Shown: piece by piece, positions 1-11,658 of the stretch
Numbering within the stretch: the stretch's first letter is position 1
Layout of the letters: each line of letters opens with the position of its first letter
Assembly: GCA_016806645.1 (NCBI GenBank)
Contig: JACSYO010000199.1
Span: forward strand, 310,001 to 374,000
Reading direction: 5' to 3'
Source of the DNA: Ophiodon elongatus
Taxonomy: Eukaryota; Chordata; Actinopteri; Perciformes; Hexagrammidae
Length of the DNA: 64,000 nt
Translations under genes and position numbers: made by a program
The notes under the pieces: generated by a model
The model's database searches: none
Told to the model about the DNA's origin: nothing
The model's input: only the letters and a program-made list of their open reading frames with translations

Positions 1-862
1 TCGCTAAATATATATAGATACATATTTTCTGTAGATGCTGCTCCAAAACACCAGCCTACAACAAAGACCCCTCATGATAGACAGTTTAAAAAACATTCTA
101 AAAAGCATGCAGCAGAACTAGAGGTATCTGCTTTTTTAATCCTTACCAGTTTTTCCCATTAGATATTACCGTGGCAGCCCACCAAAGTGTATTTTTCCCC
201 ACCACAGTTTCATAATGAACCAAAATAGTTTTACACTTTTTAATGGGTAAGCTGGCTGGCACTCTCTGTAAGGATTTCCTCTGCTGCGGTGCACAGCGAC
301 CGGCTCAATTTTGGTAGGAAATGGGAAAATGCTTGTGGTGTAAAAATACTCTGCTACAAGTGAAAGCCCTGGATTAAAAATGCTACTTAAATAAAAGCAT
401 CAAAATATACTTGAAGTACCAAAAGAAAAAGTATACTCATTAGGCAGAATGGCCCATTTCAAATAATATATTTATATATATATGTATATATCATAGTTTT
501 AGTTGATTTCCTTTTTTTAATTAATAATCTGAATCTGCAAAGTAGCCTAACAAGTAAGTAATATTGTCAAATAACTGTAGTGAAGTTAAAAGTACAATAT
601 TTCACGCTGAGATGTAATGGAAACAGTCGGGTAAAGTAGGCTACAAGTACCTTCCTAGTGTGGTAGTTTGAAAGAAATCCAGCTGGGAACGGTCTGCTGT
701 CAACCCCCTTGCCTTTTGCGTGCTGAATCAATGGGGGACAGAATATAGCGACCCCTTTTCAATGATATGTACTAAATGAAACGACTAATTAGTGAAATCT
801 AAGTCCTATGTTGGAAACTGAATGGCAATTTTGGATCATGTGGCCACAATAATAATTGAATA
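1..862. other. AT-rich non-coding stretch, no gene seen
   Basis: No plausible coding exon, RNA gene or recognisable repeat was found. The sequence is AT-rich with short TA runs near 465-490. It is inferred to lie in the long first intron of the minus-strand SORCS2 gene, whose first exon is at 36157-36510. Confidence 0.5.
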
Positions 863-1098
863 GATTTGAAGAAACGGATGCACAGACATGTCAGTGGACT
901 CCCCGGGGTCATGGTGTGAGCCTTATCCAAGTCCACAAAACACATGTAGACTGGATGGGCAAACTCCCATGATCCCTCCAACAGACGTGGAAGGGTAAAG
1001 AGCTGGTCCACTGTTCCACGGCCAGCATGGAATCCACATTGCTCCTCCAGGATCTGAGGTTCGACAATCGTCAGTCTCCTTTCCAGTATCCTGGACAA
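863..1098 (-). mobile_element. LINE reverse transcriptase fragment
   Basis: Read on the minus strand, this encodes a short piece of non-LTR retrotransposon reverse transcriptase. The segment EEQCGFHAGRGTVDQL followed by a FVDLDKA block is the finger/palm part of the RT. The FVDLDKA motif corresponds to the usual F-DL-KAFD motif A region, but reading continues into unrelated residues (HTMTPGSP), so the catalytic motif is broken. Only about 75 codons survive. The style matches the fish LINE whose 3' end is at 16246-17553. The clade was not assigned. A dead fossil copy. Confidence 0.75.
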
Positions 1099-2156
1099 AT
1101 TATTTCCCTTTGAGAGGCTGAGTAATGTGATAATTGGAGCATTTCAACCAATCAAAAGATTACATTTTGTGACTTTTTCATGAACTGCCATAACCGCATT
1201 TTTTTCCACCCAATTATTAAAAGGCAACTTCAGGTCGAAGAAATATTTTTTCCATCTGTTTCCATTTGTTCTTTCCCAAATAATTGGATTTGGGTAGATC
1301 CCTGGAAGAGCGGGTCGACCTTTAATTACAATGTTTGATCCAAGGGTCCACCTGTCCACATGATAATGTGTCTTTGAGTGAGACAACGAACCCTCAGGTG
1401 CTTCACTGTAGCTCACTGCTGCTAAATGTTTAGGATTGGTTAAACGCAGAGGTCAGATTACACTACGTTTCAGTGTGGATGATTCTATCTGACGATAAAA
1501 ATAAAGTTGAAAATGTGTTTAAGTGTATCTGCAAATCTTCTAAAATTGGGTCCATACTGTGTTAACAATGCCTGATGATATATTCACCAACACTGGGTTC
1601 AGAGTAATGCTTTATCTATAATATTACATTAGAGGTGTCTAATATCACATGCCTGTCCTCTGTGTGCGAGCTGAGGTGGCTATCAGCAGTGATGTAACGG
1701 AATTGTTTCTCGATCCGGACAGTTTTTAGCTAACATTCCAATAAAATTCCACTTAAAATATTGATAAAAATGAAAAATTACCATCAATGCTGTCAACACA
1801 TCTCGGACCGTAGTTCTGTCCTTCACAATAAGATATCACGCTTCAACAACTCCAACCTATGCAATATAGAGATACTTTTAAGAGTAAGGGATCGTCGCCC
1901 GAGCGTCGCCTGAGTGTTCTTACTGCGTTCTCTCATCAAAGTCACTTTCCTAGAGTATTTAGACATTTAAACGTCCATATATATTCATGAAATTTGACAC
2001 GTAGATTCTTTGATGTGTATAAATTAATACTACTGACACTTTGATGGCGATCGCCAAAGAAAATGCCAGCGAAAAGACTGGAAAGTGCGTCATGCCGGAA
2101 AAGTCCGAGACAGGCCAATAGCAGCTAACGCTGTCCGAGCCAGGCCACCTTGATGC
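1099..2156. other. Unclassified sequence with a 90-codon minus-strand open frame
   Basis: An open frame lies on the minus strand at 1144-1416. It contains WTLGSNIVIKGRPALPGIYP and a basic, aromatic-rich stretch. It directly adjoins the RT fragment at 863-1098 and may be more transposon debris. I do not recognise the family and see no splice signals or promoter. The rest of the stretch shows nothing except an isolated partial copy of the 42-bp minisatellite unit at 1669-1696. Confidence 0.35.
1669..1696. repeat. Isolated 28-nt copy of the 42-bp minisatellite unit
   Basis: These 28 nt (AGCTGAGGTGGCTATCAGCA onward to GATGTA) are identical to part of the 42-bp unit tandemly repeated at 2157-2364, about 460 bp downstream. 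The flanks differ. Confidence 0.85.
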
Positions 2157-2364
2157 CTACATAAACCTGTGTTAGCTGAGGTGGCTATCAGCAGTGATGT
2201 ACATAAACCTGTGTTAGCTGAGGTGGCTATCAGCAGTGATGTACATAAACCTGTGTTAGCTGAGGTGGCTATCAGCAGTGATGTACATAAACCTGTGTTA
2301 GCTGAGGTGGCTATCAGCAGTGATGTACATAAACCTGTGTTAGCTGAGGTGGCTATGAGCAGTG
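2157..2364. repeat. 42-bp minisatellite, five copies
   Basis: A 42-bp unit beginning ATAAACCTGTGTTAGCTGAG starts at 2161, 2203, 2245, 2287 and 2329. The first four copies are nearly identical; the fifth diverges near its end (CTATGAGCAGTGCTAACAG). The period is a multiple of three, so both strands stay open and give artificial 14-residue repeat proteins. There is no evidence that these are translated. Confidence 0.95.
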
Positions 2365-2472
2365 CTAACAGTGTGAACCTGCTGTTTCCCTCTATATCCT
2401 CTTTCATACTGGTCTGCTTAAGACAACACTCCCTGGGCTAATCTTTACACGCCTCTTATCTTTCCACAGCAG

Positions 2473-2474
<2 letters not shown>

Positions 2475-2550
<76 letters not shown>

Positions 2551-2572
2551 TGAGTGAGTGTGTGTGTGTGTG
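2475..2572. repeat. (TG)n microsatellite
   Basis: About 98 bp of TG dinucleotides, interrupted near 2549-2559 by a short (TGAG)n run. The long TH- or VC-rich open frames overlapping it are translations of the simple repeat. Confidence 0.97.
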
Positions 2573-5500
2573 GATGACTCGGGCATGTGTGTGTGTCCTT
2601 GATCAAAGAGCAATGACTGCATAAAAAAAGAAAAGTGGGGATAATGACAAAAAAGTAAAGGAGAAAATGACAAAATGACAAAATGAAGAAGACCCATGAG
2701 GATAAATAAAGAATTGGTGGAAGAAAAATAAATGGTAGATGGTGTGAGCAGCAATGTGATGAAGAGATTATTTTGCTAGAAAAGAGCAAAAGTGGAGAGG
2801 AGAGTCACTGTGGAGGCGGAGGAATGAAAATAATCGAAACAGAGCTAGGAAAGAGGAGGAAGGAGGGTTCAGAGGAAAATAAAAAGGGCGTAGAGAGATA
2901 GAAAGTGAGAGAATGAGTGTGAGAGAGATATACGGTAGACTAAACATGGACACCAATGCTGTATGACTGCAGAAAGCTGTATTAGAGAGCTCAGACATTA
3001 ATGGCTCTCTGTGGATTGAGTTTGCAAGTGAATCCAATATAATAGTTCTTGATATATCTTCCCTTCTATTAAAATATATTCACTGCATTATCTGCTTAAT
3101 TCTCTGGCTAACCCATCGATACTAGCCTTAAGACACACACAAATCTTTGAAGTCAGTTGTTCCACTGCCACTGCCCAGTCATGTAGAGGAAAGTGCTCTG
3201 AATTGCCTTTTAACAGGCAAACACATTGTGATTGGGACAGAATCATTTGTGGAATAGGGAAAGAGAAGCCACTACATTGGAGATAATCTTTGACCCTCTT
3301 CTCCCATGCAGAGGTTATCACTGTGACCTGAAGATAAGCAGGTCTACATCCAGCTGCTCTTCATGGTATCTCTAAGCAAGAGGACAAGTAGCTTCACTGC
3401 AAACAATGTCTATACCAACAAGTAATTTAGACTTGAATTGAGTCTTAGGATGAGCCAGTGTGGGCGAGATAATTTCACGCTTCATGTGACTGCAAAGAGG
3501 CATAATTCTCTACGAGTATAAGATGTAACAAAATGCTTGAAACCAATAGCATTGTATCAAAGACATACTGTCTTTTCAAGATGTAGTCGCCACACACTCA
3601 AATTTTTAACTTTTCAGTCAAAACACATTTCTGTGAATGTAAAGTTGCAGCAGAGAATCCTCACAGGGATGACTCCAGAGGATTGGATGCAACACAAGCC
3701 ATGTTAAGGTTTAAAAGGATTCAGCTGCCTGGATTTTGGAGGCATCCATTTTCAACTGACTCACAGTCAAGCACTGCAATATAGCTCTATCTATCTCCTG
3801 TAACAAGTGCTTCCTAACCTCTGGGGCACCCTTATCCTCTTCCAGCCCCTCAGTAAATTAATTACCATGTGTTAATTACAGCCAGTACACCTGAGCCCTC
3901 AGGCTGCCTGTGCAGGGGTTTAATCAAACACTAGTGACAGTCATTAGCTTCATTATTATGCCTCCAAGAGCCAAATGCCACTGGAGAGTCCATTGGAACT
4001 GGCAGCATCTGAAAGACACAAAGCTGTCCCACATTTAATAATGACCATTTAATAATGGGACGGACAGTACGGGATGTTGTAAAACTGTGCTCCTCCTGTA
4101 CTTCAATGCACTGTATATATAGAAAAGGTGATTCCACATGGTTTTTGGTGGAAGTCACTTTATATTTCTCAAGAAATAAATCAATCCTGTATATCTCTAT
4201 GTTTGTGAAGTGACAGCTTCTCTATCAGTTTCAGCTCACTGGGGCTACACATTTCTGCATTTGCTGAGGTCTGACACAGTCTGACGTCGTTTCACTGTTT
4301 GTACAATCTATTGTTACACACAACATGGTATATTCAACACTTACACTGCAGCTGCAACTGCACGGTGTAATAACCATTAGCATATTCATACTGTTCGAAC
4401 ATCAGCAGGACTGTAGGCAGGTAATGTTGACTTTTTTTAAATCCAGGTGTATTATTCATGTCAGATACTTCCACTCTATTCCACATCCTCCTTTCTTTCT
4501 CTCTTTCTCAATTTCTTCAATTGTTACAGCTGACAGGTGCAATATTCCAGTTTTCTCCTTCAGGCAAACACACTGAACAACTAAACAATTTCTCTATTTA
4601 CATGCATGGCAGAATACAGTATCATTCACATGTACTTAGCCACATTCATGCTGGCAAACACACACCAAGGACACGGCACGACACAAACATATCGAGTTCA
4701 ATTCAAACTCGCTGCCAGCGTTCATCTGCAACAACTTGTTACACTTTCAGGATCAAGCAGGGAAATTCAAATGCTTCCACCCTTAAATGGATGGCTTTTG
4801 CTGATAGATACTGCTGTGTTACAAAATAGAAAGTGTCCTGCACATTGGTAGGAACTGTAGTTTCTACAGTGATATCATATATCAAAAAGAAAAGACATTA
4901 TTTTTGTTTTGGGTACAGACACATGAACATAACTCCCCATGGGTGTGAATATGTCTTTTTCTGCTTGGATGTGAGTGATGACACTCTAGAGAGTTGTAAG
5001 TTGTTGAAGAGGAAGAAGGAGTACCCAGCAGACGAAAGAAAGGTGCAGGAAAAGCTTCCGCCCACAGAGGCAGCACGCACCGAGAATACATAAAAGACAA
5101 CGAACAGACTGAAGATACGCAGCCTACAGATTTTCCCTTTCAGGTGTTTTCACCTAACAAGCTCAGGAAACACTGTGTCCCCAATTTTTTCCACAAAACA
5201 GTCATTTAACAAAACATTACACAACTTATAAGTGAAACTATTTTAGCATCTGAACCCATAGAGGAATCCGCTTCTGCCTCATAAAATCACTTCAATCCAA
5301 CATTGAAGGGATACAAATATCTTTCAGCATCCCTCCACAGGTGCTATCATCACAGCTCAGCTCAGTTATAATTACCAATGACCCCCAAGGCCCCCCACTC
5401 TAATTACAGGTGTTATTGGACAGGTAGGCTTTTAAAGGTTGAGCCGTTTCAGCCTCTACAAAGAGCCATTGTCCGAAGGGGTTCTCGTCGCAGGGGTTTG

Positions 5501-8500
5501 AAGGTGCCTTTAATTTGGGGGACAGCAGCTACACTATCCCTCCTCAACTGACCCCCATGTCATCATAAACAATTCCACGTTAACTTCTGCATGAACTGGG
5601 GTGCTTCATCTGAACGAAAGAGACAGAGACTGGAGTCTTGATGGTGTCCTATGTGAGACAAAGCCTGTGTGGGACAGAGAATACCAGACTGGGTCAGTGT
5701 CACCCAGTAGAATGGGCAGAGATGACCCTATACTACTGTACACAAAGCTGCTCTGTTGAACAGTTTTAGTAAGCCGAGTACCGAATTGTGTTCTGACCAG
5801 CTTGGTAGTGTAGCTTGGGAAAGACTGCAACACAAACCCTAACTTTGAACTAAGAAATATAAACTATGTATTCTGAAATTGAATGACTAATTGTACACCA
5901 ATTACTAAAACGTAATATATATATATGGCCTTTATTTAACACAGTTTCACTTTTTTAGAGGGCCATTTGTTGCTAGAGGAATACTGTACCATAAACTAAA
6001 GTCAAACCACATCTGGTTGCTACTTCACACGTCCCTCGTAGCCTGTATGTTGTCTAGAGTCCCGAGGACCTCAACATCCTCCTTGTGAAGTATTGCTCAT
6101 TTAACTAAGCTTGAATGTTCATATCTGCTTTATTGAATGGGATTAGCTATTTTAGCAGAATCCTCTTTGTTGCTCAGATTTATTGAGAACTATTGATAAT
6201 TTATTCCCTTAAAGAGCAGACTAGAGCTATTGCTGCCAAATATAACTGTATATAATTTTGTTATAGTTAAATGCTTAACACAATATGCTTTATTGGCATG
6301 AATGCAATAAGGATAATATTGCAAAAACGCCAAGTAATAATGAAATTATAGGGGGGGGGGTACAATTCATAAAATCAAGTCTTTGACTGAAGAATAATTT
6401 GTGACCTTAATCGAAATGTTTTGGGATCACCAGCTATAAAAATACAGCACATTACCATTGTCAAATGAATCACATCTGCTGTGTTCCCCTGATCACTCAG
6501 CCATGTAGTAAATGAATGCACCTTCAGTGACAAGATGATTGTAGTCTTAGTAAAGCAAATGTAAAATCGCAGGTTTACATACAGGTTTACTGTCAACAAA
6601 GAAGTAAATTGATCCGCACAAGGAAGGCTTTAACTGACAGTATAACAGACAAAAAGGTTATATTGTATGTGAAAAATATTATTGAATTGAATATAGCAAA
6701 CTGCTCCTTCAGTTGATTTCCATTTGTGTTCGTTTCCATTTATGCGACTACACTCCACCACAGACAGTAAATGTCACAGACAGTGTTCAGTTTCCAAGGC
6801 ATTGTGAAAGCAGTCTCTGCCAAAGGTCACGACTGACCCTTTCACTTCCGCTCTTCTTCTTACAAAGCTGCACACCAACGAGATCTGCTTTTCAGCACAG
6901 CCCAGACCATGAATCACTAAAGCACCAAGTGACTTGGATCTACTCAACAGGTTCACAACAGTGCTGAAAGCAACAATGTGGATGTTTACATTGACACTGA
7001 AGAAGTGCATGCTTTAAAGGTATGCAGAGTCTAAAGGACAAGGAAACCAATGTAAAAATGTTCACTTGCTAGGATGTTTTTTCTTAGCTCATCCAGTGCA
7101 TGAGCAGCCATATAAAGTTGCATGGAAATTATTTCAACAGTTTTCTCTAAAAGAAGTTTTGCTTTTTTTCAACTGAGACGATTCAACCAACACACCTGGA
7201 TGAGACGGGGACAGAGAGTAATCCTATGCAGACAATCTGCTTCTCTCTCTGCAGTGTGACTCACACAGCCTCTGACATGACATCAACCCTTACAGCTGCT
7301 CAGCTACTTTGGAGACACATGCAATTGCTTTTTTTATTTCAGAACAAATTAAGCTGAGGATGAATTGCTTAAGGTAGACAATTGCAGGGAAAGTGATGCC
7401 AGAAACAGAAAGGCTGTCTTTGCCATTTCAATACTCAATTACTTAAAAGTTTGTCAATCTGATCACAACTTCCGACAGCTTTGTTTGAGACACATGTTAC
7501 CAGAAGGCTTGTGGTTGGTATTCTAACCAGTCCATCATCCCTCAACATCCAGGGTCACGTCCCCCCGAACCCCTCCATTTAAGGGTCAGCACACAAAGCT
7601 CTACACAACAGCTTGTGCTGGGAAAAGGCTATGGCTGTAAAATGGACCAGCCATACTGGGCCAGACTAAATGAGGTTTGCAGAAACTGCATAGTTTTCCT
7701 AGCATTTAAAAATGGCCTGAAATGACACACACAGCAGTGCCCTGTTATTAAGACAGTGAGAGAACAAAAAGAGGAAGAGGCTAGAAAACTATATGGATGT
7801 CTATATTCTCGTGAAACTATTGATAAAATAAGCACAACTACACAAAAGGATGTTGTGGATTTATCTGGAAAGGCAACATGTATATATGATAAAGGAATCA
7901 TGGGGCTGATGTATTCATATTTCTATGAACTCAAGAGGGAATCATCGCCCTCCATTTCGATTTGATATTCAGATCTATCAAGTAACACTTGGTAAAAACT
8001 GTACCATGGGCAAACGCTCAGTTTACTCCTCCAGCATGATGATTGGCATTTGAAGCTGCTTTGGGTGATGTTGAAGCAGAGGAACCTGCAGCAACATGGA
8101 AAGCGGTTCTATTCATACATATTTAATCTGGACTGGACTGGATGTCTGCTTTAACCCCGAGGAAGACACTTCAAAAGATTTGCTTAACTGGAAGAAACAC
8201 GCAAGAGATCACAGTGGAGGGAGTGCGACTTATGATGGTGTATGTACACTGGTAGAGGTGTTAAAGCATCTGCATGAAGGACAAAACACTAAAGATCTTT
8301 TTAGACCGTAAACTAGTACTACTACTGCTGACTCGGCTACCAGCTACAGCCAATCCTATGACCCATTTTATGATATAGATGCATAATAATATGCATATCT
8401 AGTTTCACTTTCATGTAGCTTAATATAATTAATTGTAGTTTAAAAAAGAGTGAATAGCAATGTGATATTAATCAAGCAAGTTTACCAAACTGATAAACAT

Positions 8501-9949
8501 TGTTCATTGGCTCACACCAGATAATCAATTATATGTTGAATATGTTCAGGAGAATATTGGTGTCAACCGAGCACAAAACTGAAATTGCTGTAGTAATTTG
8601 TTAAATATTCCCTCCAATCATGTTTAAAGACATACAGATACACTGTATTTTTTATGTAAATGGAATTTCAACAAAAAGTCCAAATAAATGAAAATGACAC
8701 CTCCCACATTGAAGAATCCCAAATCATTTCAAAAGTTGTCTCCTACTTCACTGAAAAGTACAATCTCAGTCTATGTGTGTTGGAGGCTTCAAGTTTCCAC
8801 ATCACACTTGTATAAGCAAGTGTATAAGTATAAATGTCAAATTGGACCACGACTGTCTCCTAAACTAGTTGTGAAGTCCTACTCATACATTACATTTAAA
8901 AAAAAAGATTTAAGGAGAACAGTTAAACTTTTCCCCCTTGAGCAGATGGATGTGACAAACTACACTTCCATCATTCTGCACAGTGATGGTCAACATCACA
9001 GTAAAGTAATAGTAAGACCAAACATATTAGTGAGTGGATGGACATGGAGTTTAAGCCTTCATTTGTAGCTGTATGTGTTTCTGGATCAAACATGTTGTCT
9101 GTTCAATTGCATTACTTGTTTAAATAGCCAATGTGTGTCCACAGAGGGTGTGTGTGTGTGTGGGGGGGGGGCCTCTGTATGTATATGTGTGTTTTAAGTG
9201 CCAGTTTGATGTATGTTTGGCCTAGAACCCATCACTTTCAATGGTGCAGCAGTTGATTGCAAGCTGAAAAGGTTCAACCATTGTTAGCTCAGATGCTGCA
9301 AATAACATGAGTGGTGGCAATGAAATGGAAGCCGTGTTGGTAACCTTGCTGTCTGAAAGCACCTTCTGAGCGCCGGCCCGCCATATACACTGTACACAAT
9401 TGCGTATGGCCCAGCAAACATCATTAACGCTTATTTTCTCTAAGCAGTGTAACATGAAGCATGGTGGAAGAAGTTGCTGGGAGAATGAAAGTCAATCAAT
9501 GGCAGTAATAATTAATATATAAATTAGCTGGTAGGAAATGAGCAGCACAATGTGAGGGAGAAAGGAGAAGTAAAATAAAAAATATATTTATAAAGGACAG
9601 CTGGCCTGAGCTGGTGACAGATGCAGGTGGATTCAAGATTGATATTCCACGATGCGGCCACCAGAGCAGGTCGCGATCACTCGACAGCCTCAGCGCGTTT
9701 CAGAAGTGGCCAAGAAGCGGCTCTCTGCTCCAGTACAAATACCTGCCTCTATGTGAAATAAAGCCACAAATAGCGAGGATATTGTATTTTTTACAATTAA
9801 AACACAGCTACAAATCTTTAATCTATGTCATTTATAACAGGTATTTTGACTGTATTCATTTTGTCTGTAGGCTACAGCCCAACAAAGCTTGAAATATCAA
9901 CAATGAACACGTGTCCATATCCATTTTTATGGGATATATTGTTTTAGTG
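2573..9949. other. Presumed SORCS2 intron 1, no gene seen
   Basis: About 7.4 kb without a supported exon, RNA gene or full repeat element. Open frames are under 130 codons with no family similarity I recognise. Local features are a ten-G run at 6351-6360 and a short TG/G run near 9150-9170. Unique, moderately AT-rich sequence of this kind could hold conserved regulatory elements, which cannot be seen without cross-species alignment. Confidence 0.5.
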
Positions 9950-10085
9950 TGTCAGGGACTGGGACCCACAGAGAACAGGACTCAAAATGCAGACTCGACT
10001 CGGTAGTAGGGTGAAAAAAACAAGGTAGACAATCACAAGGACAGGAAGTGAAGTGAAGTGAACAGAGGAAACAAGAGGCAGGGAA
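9950..10085 (-). mobile_element. LTR end fragment, reversed
   Basis: The plus strand begins TGTCAGGGACTGGGACCCAC and continues with ACTCAAAATGCAGACTCGAC. Reverse-complemented, this is a typical fish LTR 3' end: a 'TCTGCATTTTGAGTCC' style U5 closing in CTGACA. Similarity fades after about 135 bp, so it is truncated. No internal region or partner LTR is seen. The superfamily (Gypsy-like) is a guess from style. Confidence 0.5.
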
Positions 10086-11536
10086 ATCCCTGTAAATCAA
10101 CATTAATATGTGTAATTTAGTGCACAGTCATGACAGCAACAATAACTTTGTACTGCATAATGATAAAATGCTTATATTTGAACCGGTGGTTATGGCATTA
10201 ATACCAGCAAAATACAGTCTGTCTGTCATAACAGTTAGAAGTATTATACTGAAGGCCTTTCTTTTACACTGGTGACTCTCTTTACAGCCATCTGAAGGCA
10301 GCAGATATCTGTTCCATGCAGTCTCTATCTGGAGTGATGTCATTGTCAAGCCTTAGTTACATACAGCAGATCCAACGAGTACATTTTGTGCAACCAGCGT
10401 CAGACTGCTGCAAAATATCCACATAAACCTTAGTGCTTATGTTCACATCAATTGGTCATTTAGATTTTTTATCTGATACAGTTTCTTCTGCACATCAACA
10501 GGCAGTCAACTGGGTTCATGAAAATAAAGCCCGCGTTGTCCTCTTGTGTGCACAGAGCAGCAACTAACCATTGATTTGTGGCGGTAAAGAGCTAGAAATG
10601 CTCTGTACAGAGAAAGTACTAACAGCTGCTGATTGTGAGGACAGACAAGATGGTCAGCTGATACATGATGCATCATAAGAGGTAGTCAGCCTGTATTCAT
10701 CTGTGTGTTGTTTTTTTATTTCATATTTGCAGTTTTTAGCTTGTTACAGGTTTAAATATCCTCAATTATATTGATCATATTGTTCATCCTGCTGTAATAT
10801 TATTTCCACACAAGTTTCAGATGTAGCAGTTGTTTATTCTATATGTTTACTAAACGATCAAAACATGTTCTCAGTGTGAGAAAATGGACATCGAGCGTGA
10901 GAGTTGACAGTCCTACACGTGTGCTATTCCAAACAAAGAAAACAGGTGTGTGTTCATTGTTTCTGTGTCTACTAAAGTAGCTGTGTGTCTGTGAGGTGTG
11001 TATGTGCATGTGTTATCATATGCACTTGTGTATGAGTGACTCATCCACCAGCCATTGTCTGACAGGAGAGGAGGCATTACCCTCGCCCGTATATACACTC
11101 ATTACGGTTTCCTGAAATACATGGGGAAATGATATCAGCTAGCTGCAGTGGAGCATGGAGGACACATTACATGATAAAATGAGCCTCCTTTGTGTAAAAG
11201 ACAGAAGAGACTGAATTCAAGAGGCTGTTAGCATGAGGGCTGATGACTGGCGTGATACTGGAGTTTTGTGGTGTTACACTAGAGGCCCACAAGTGGTTTG
11301 TAAATGTGTCAATGAAGAGAGCAGTGGAGAGAGGGCAAACGCATCGGGGGCAGCAACAATTAGACACAGACAGGAATACAGAACACACACGTGTTCAGCA
11401 GGTTGTAACTGGGCGACATGGACGCACACAAGTTGGCAGCTGCTGCTATAGTGTGTGATTGTGACTCCCTGGGGTTCCATTTCTTATAAGCGTGTCATCA
11501 CATAGTTGTCGCCTCTTGTGTGACACACAAAAATGT
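10086..11536. other. Non-coding, nothing recognised
   Basis: No supported exon or repeat. The 60-90-codon open frames here are not related to any family I recognise. Presumed SORCS2 intron 1. Confidence 0.45.
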
Positions 11537-11591
11537 TTGTGTGTGTCTGTGTGTACGTGTGTACGTGTGTATTTGTGTGTGTACGTGTGTA

Positions 11592-11654
<63 letters not shown>
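11537..11654. repeat. (TG)n microsatellite with degenerate left part
   Basis: A degenerate TG tract carrying TACG and ATT interruptions (11537-11593) leads into a perfect TG tract (11594-11654). Overlapping VC- and TH-rich open frames on both strands are artefacts. Confidence 0.95.

Positions 11655-11658
<4 letters not shown>

Noticed and set aside
2404..2789. Minus-strand open frames of 114-116 codons
   Set aside because: They are translations of the TG microsatellite and flanks (His/Thr runs); no promoter, splice sites or family.
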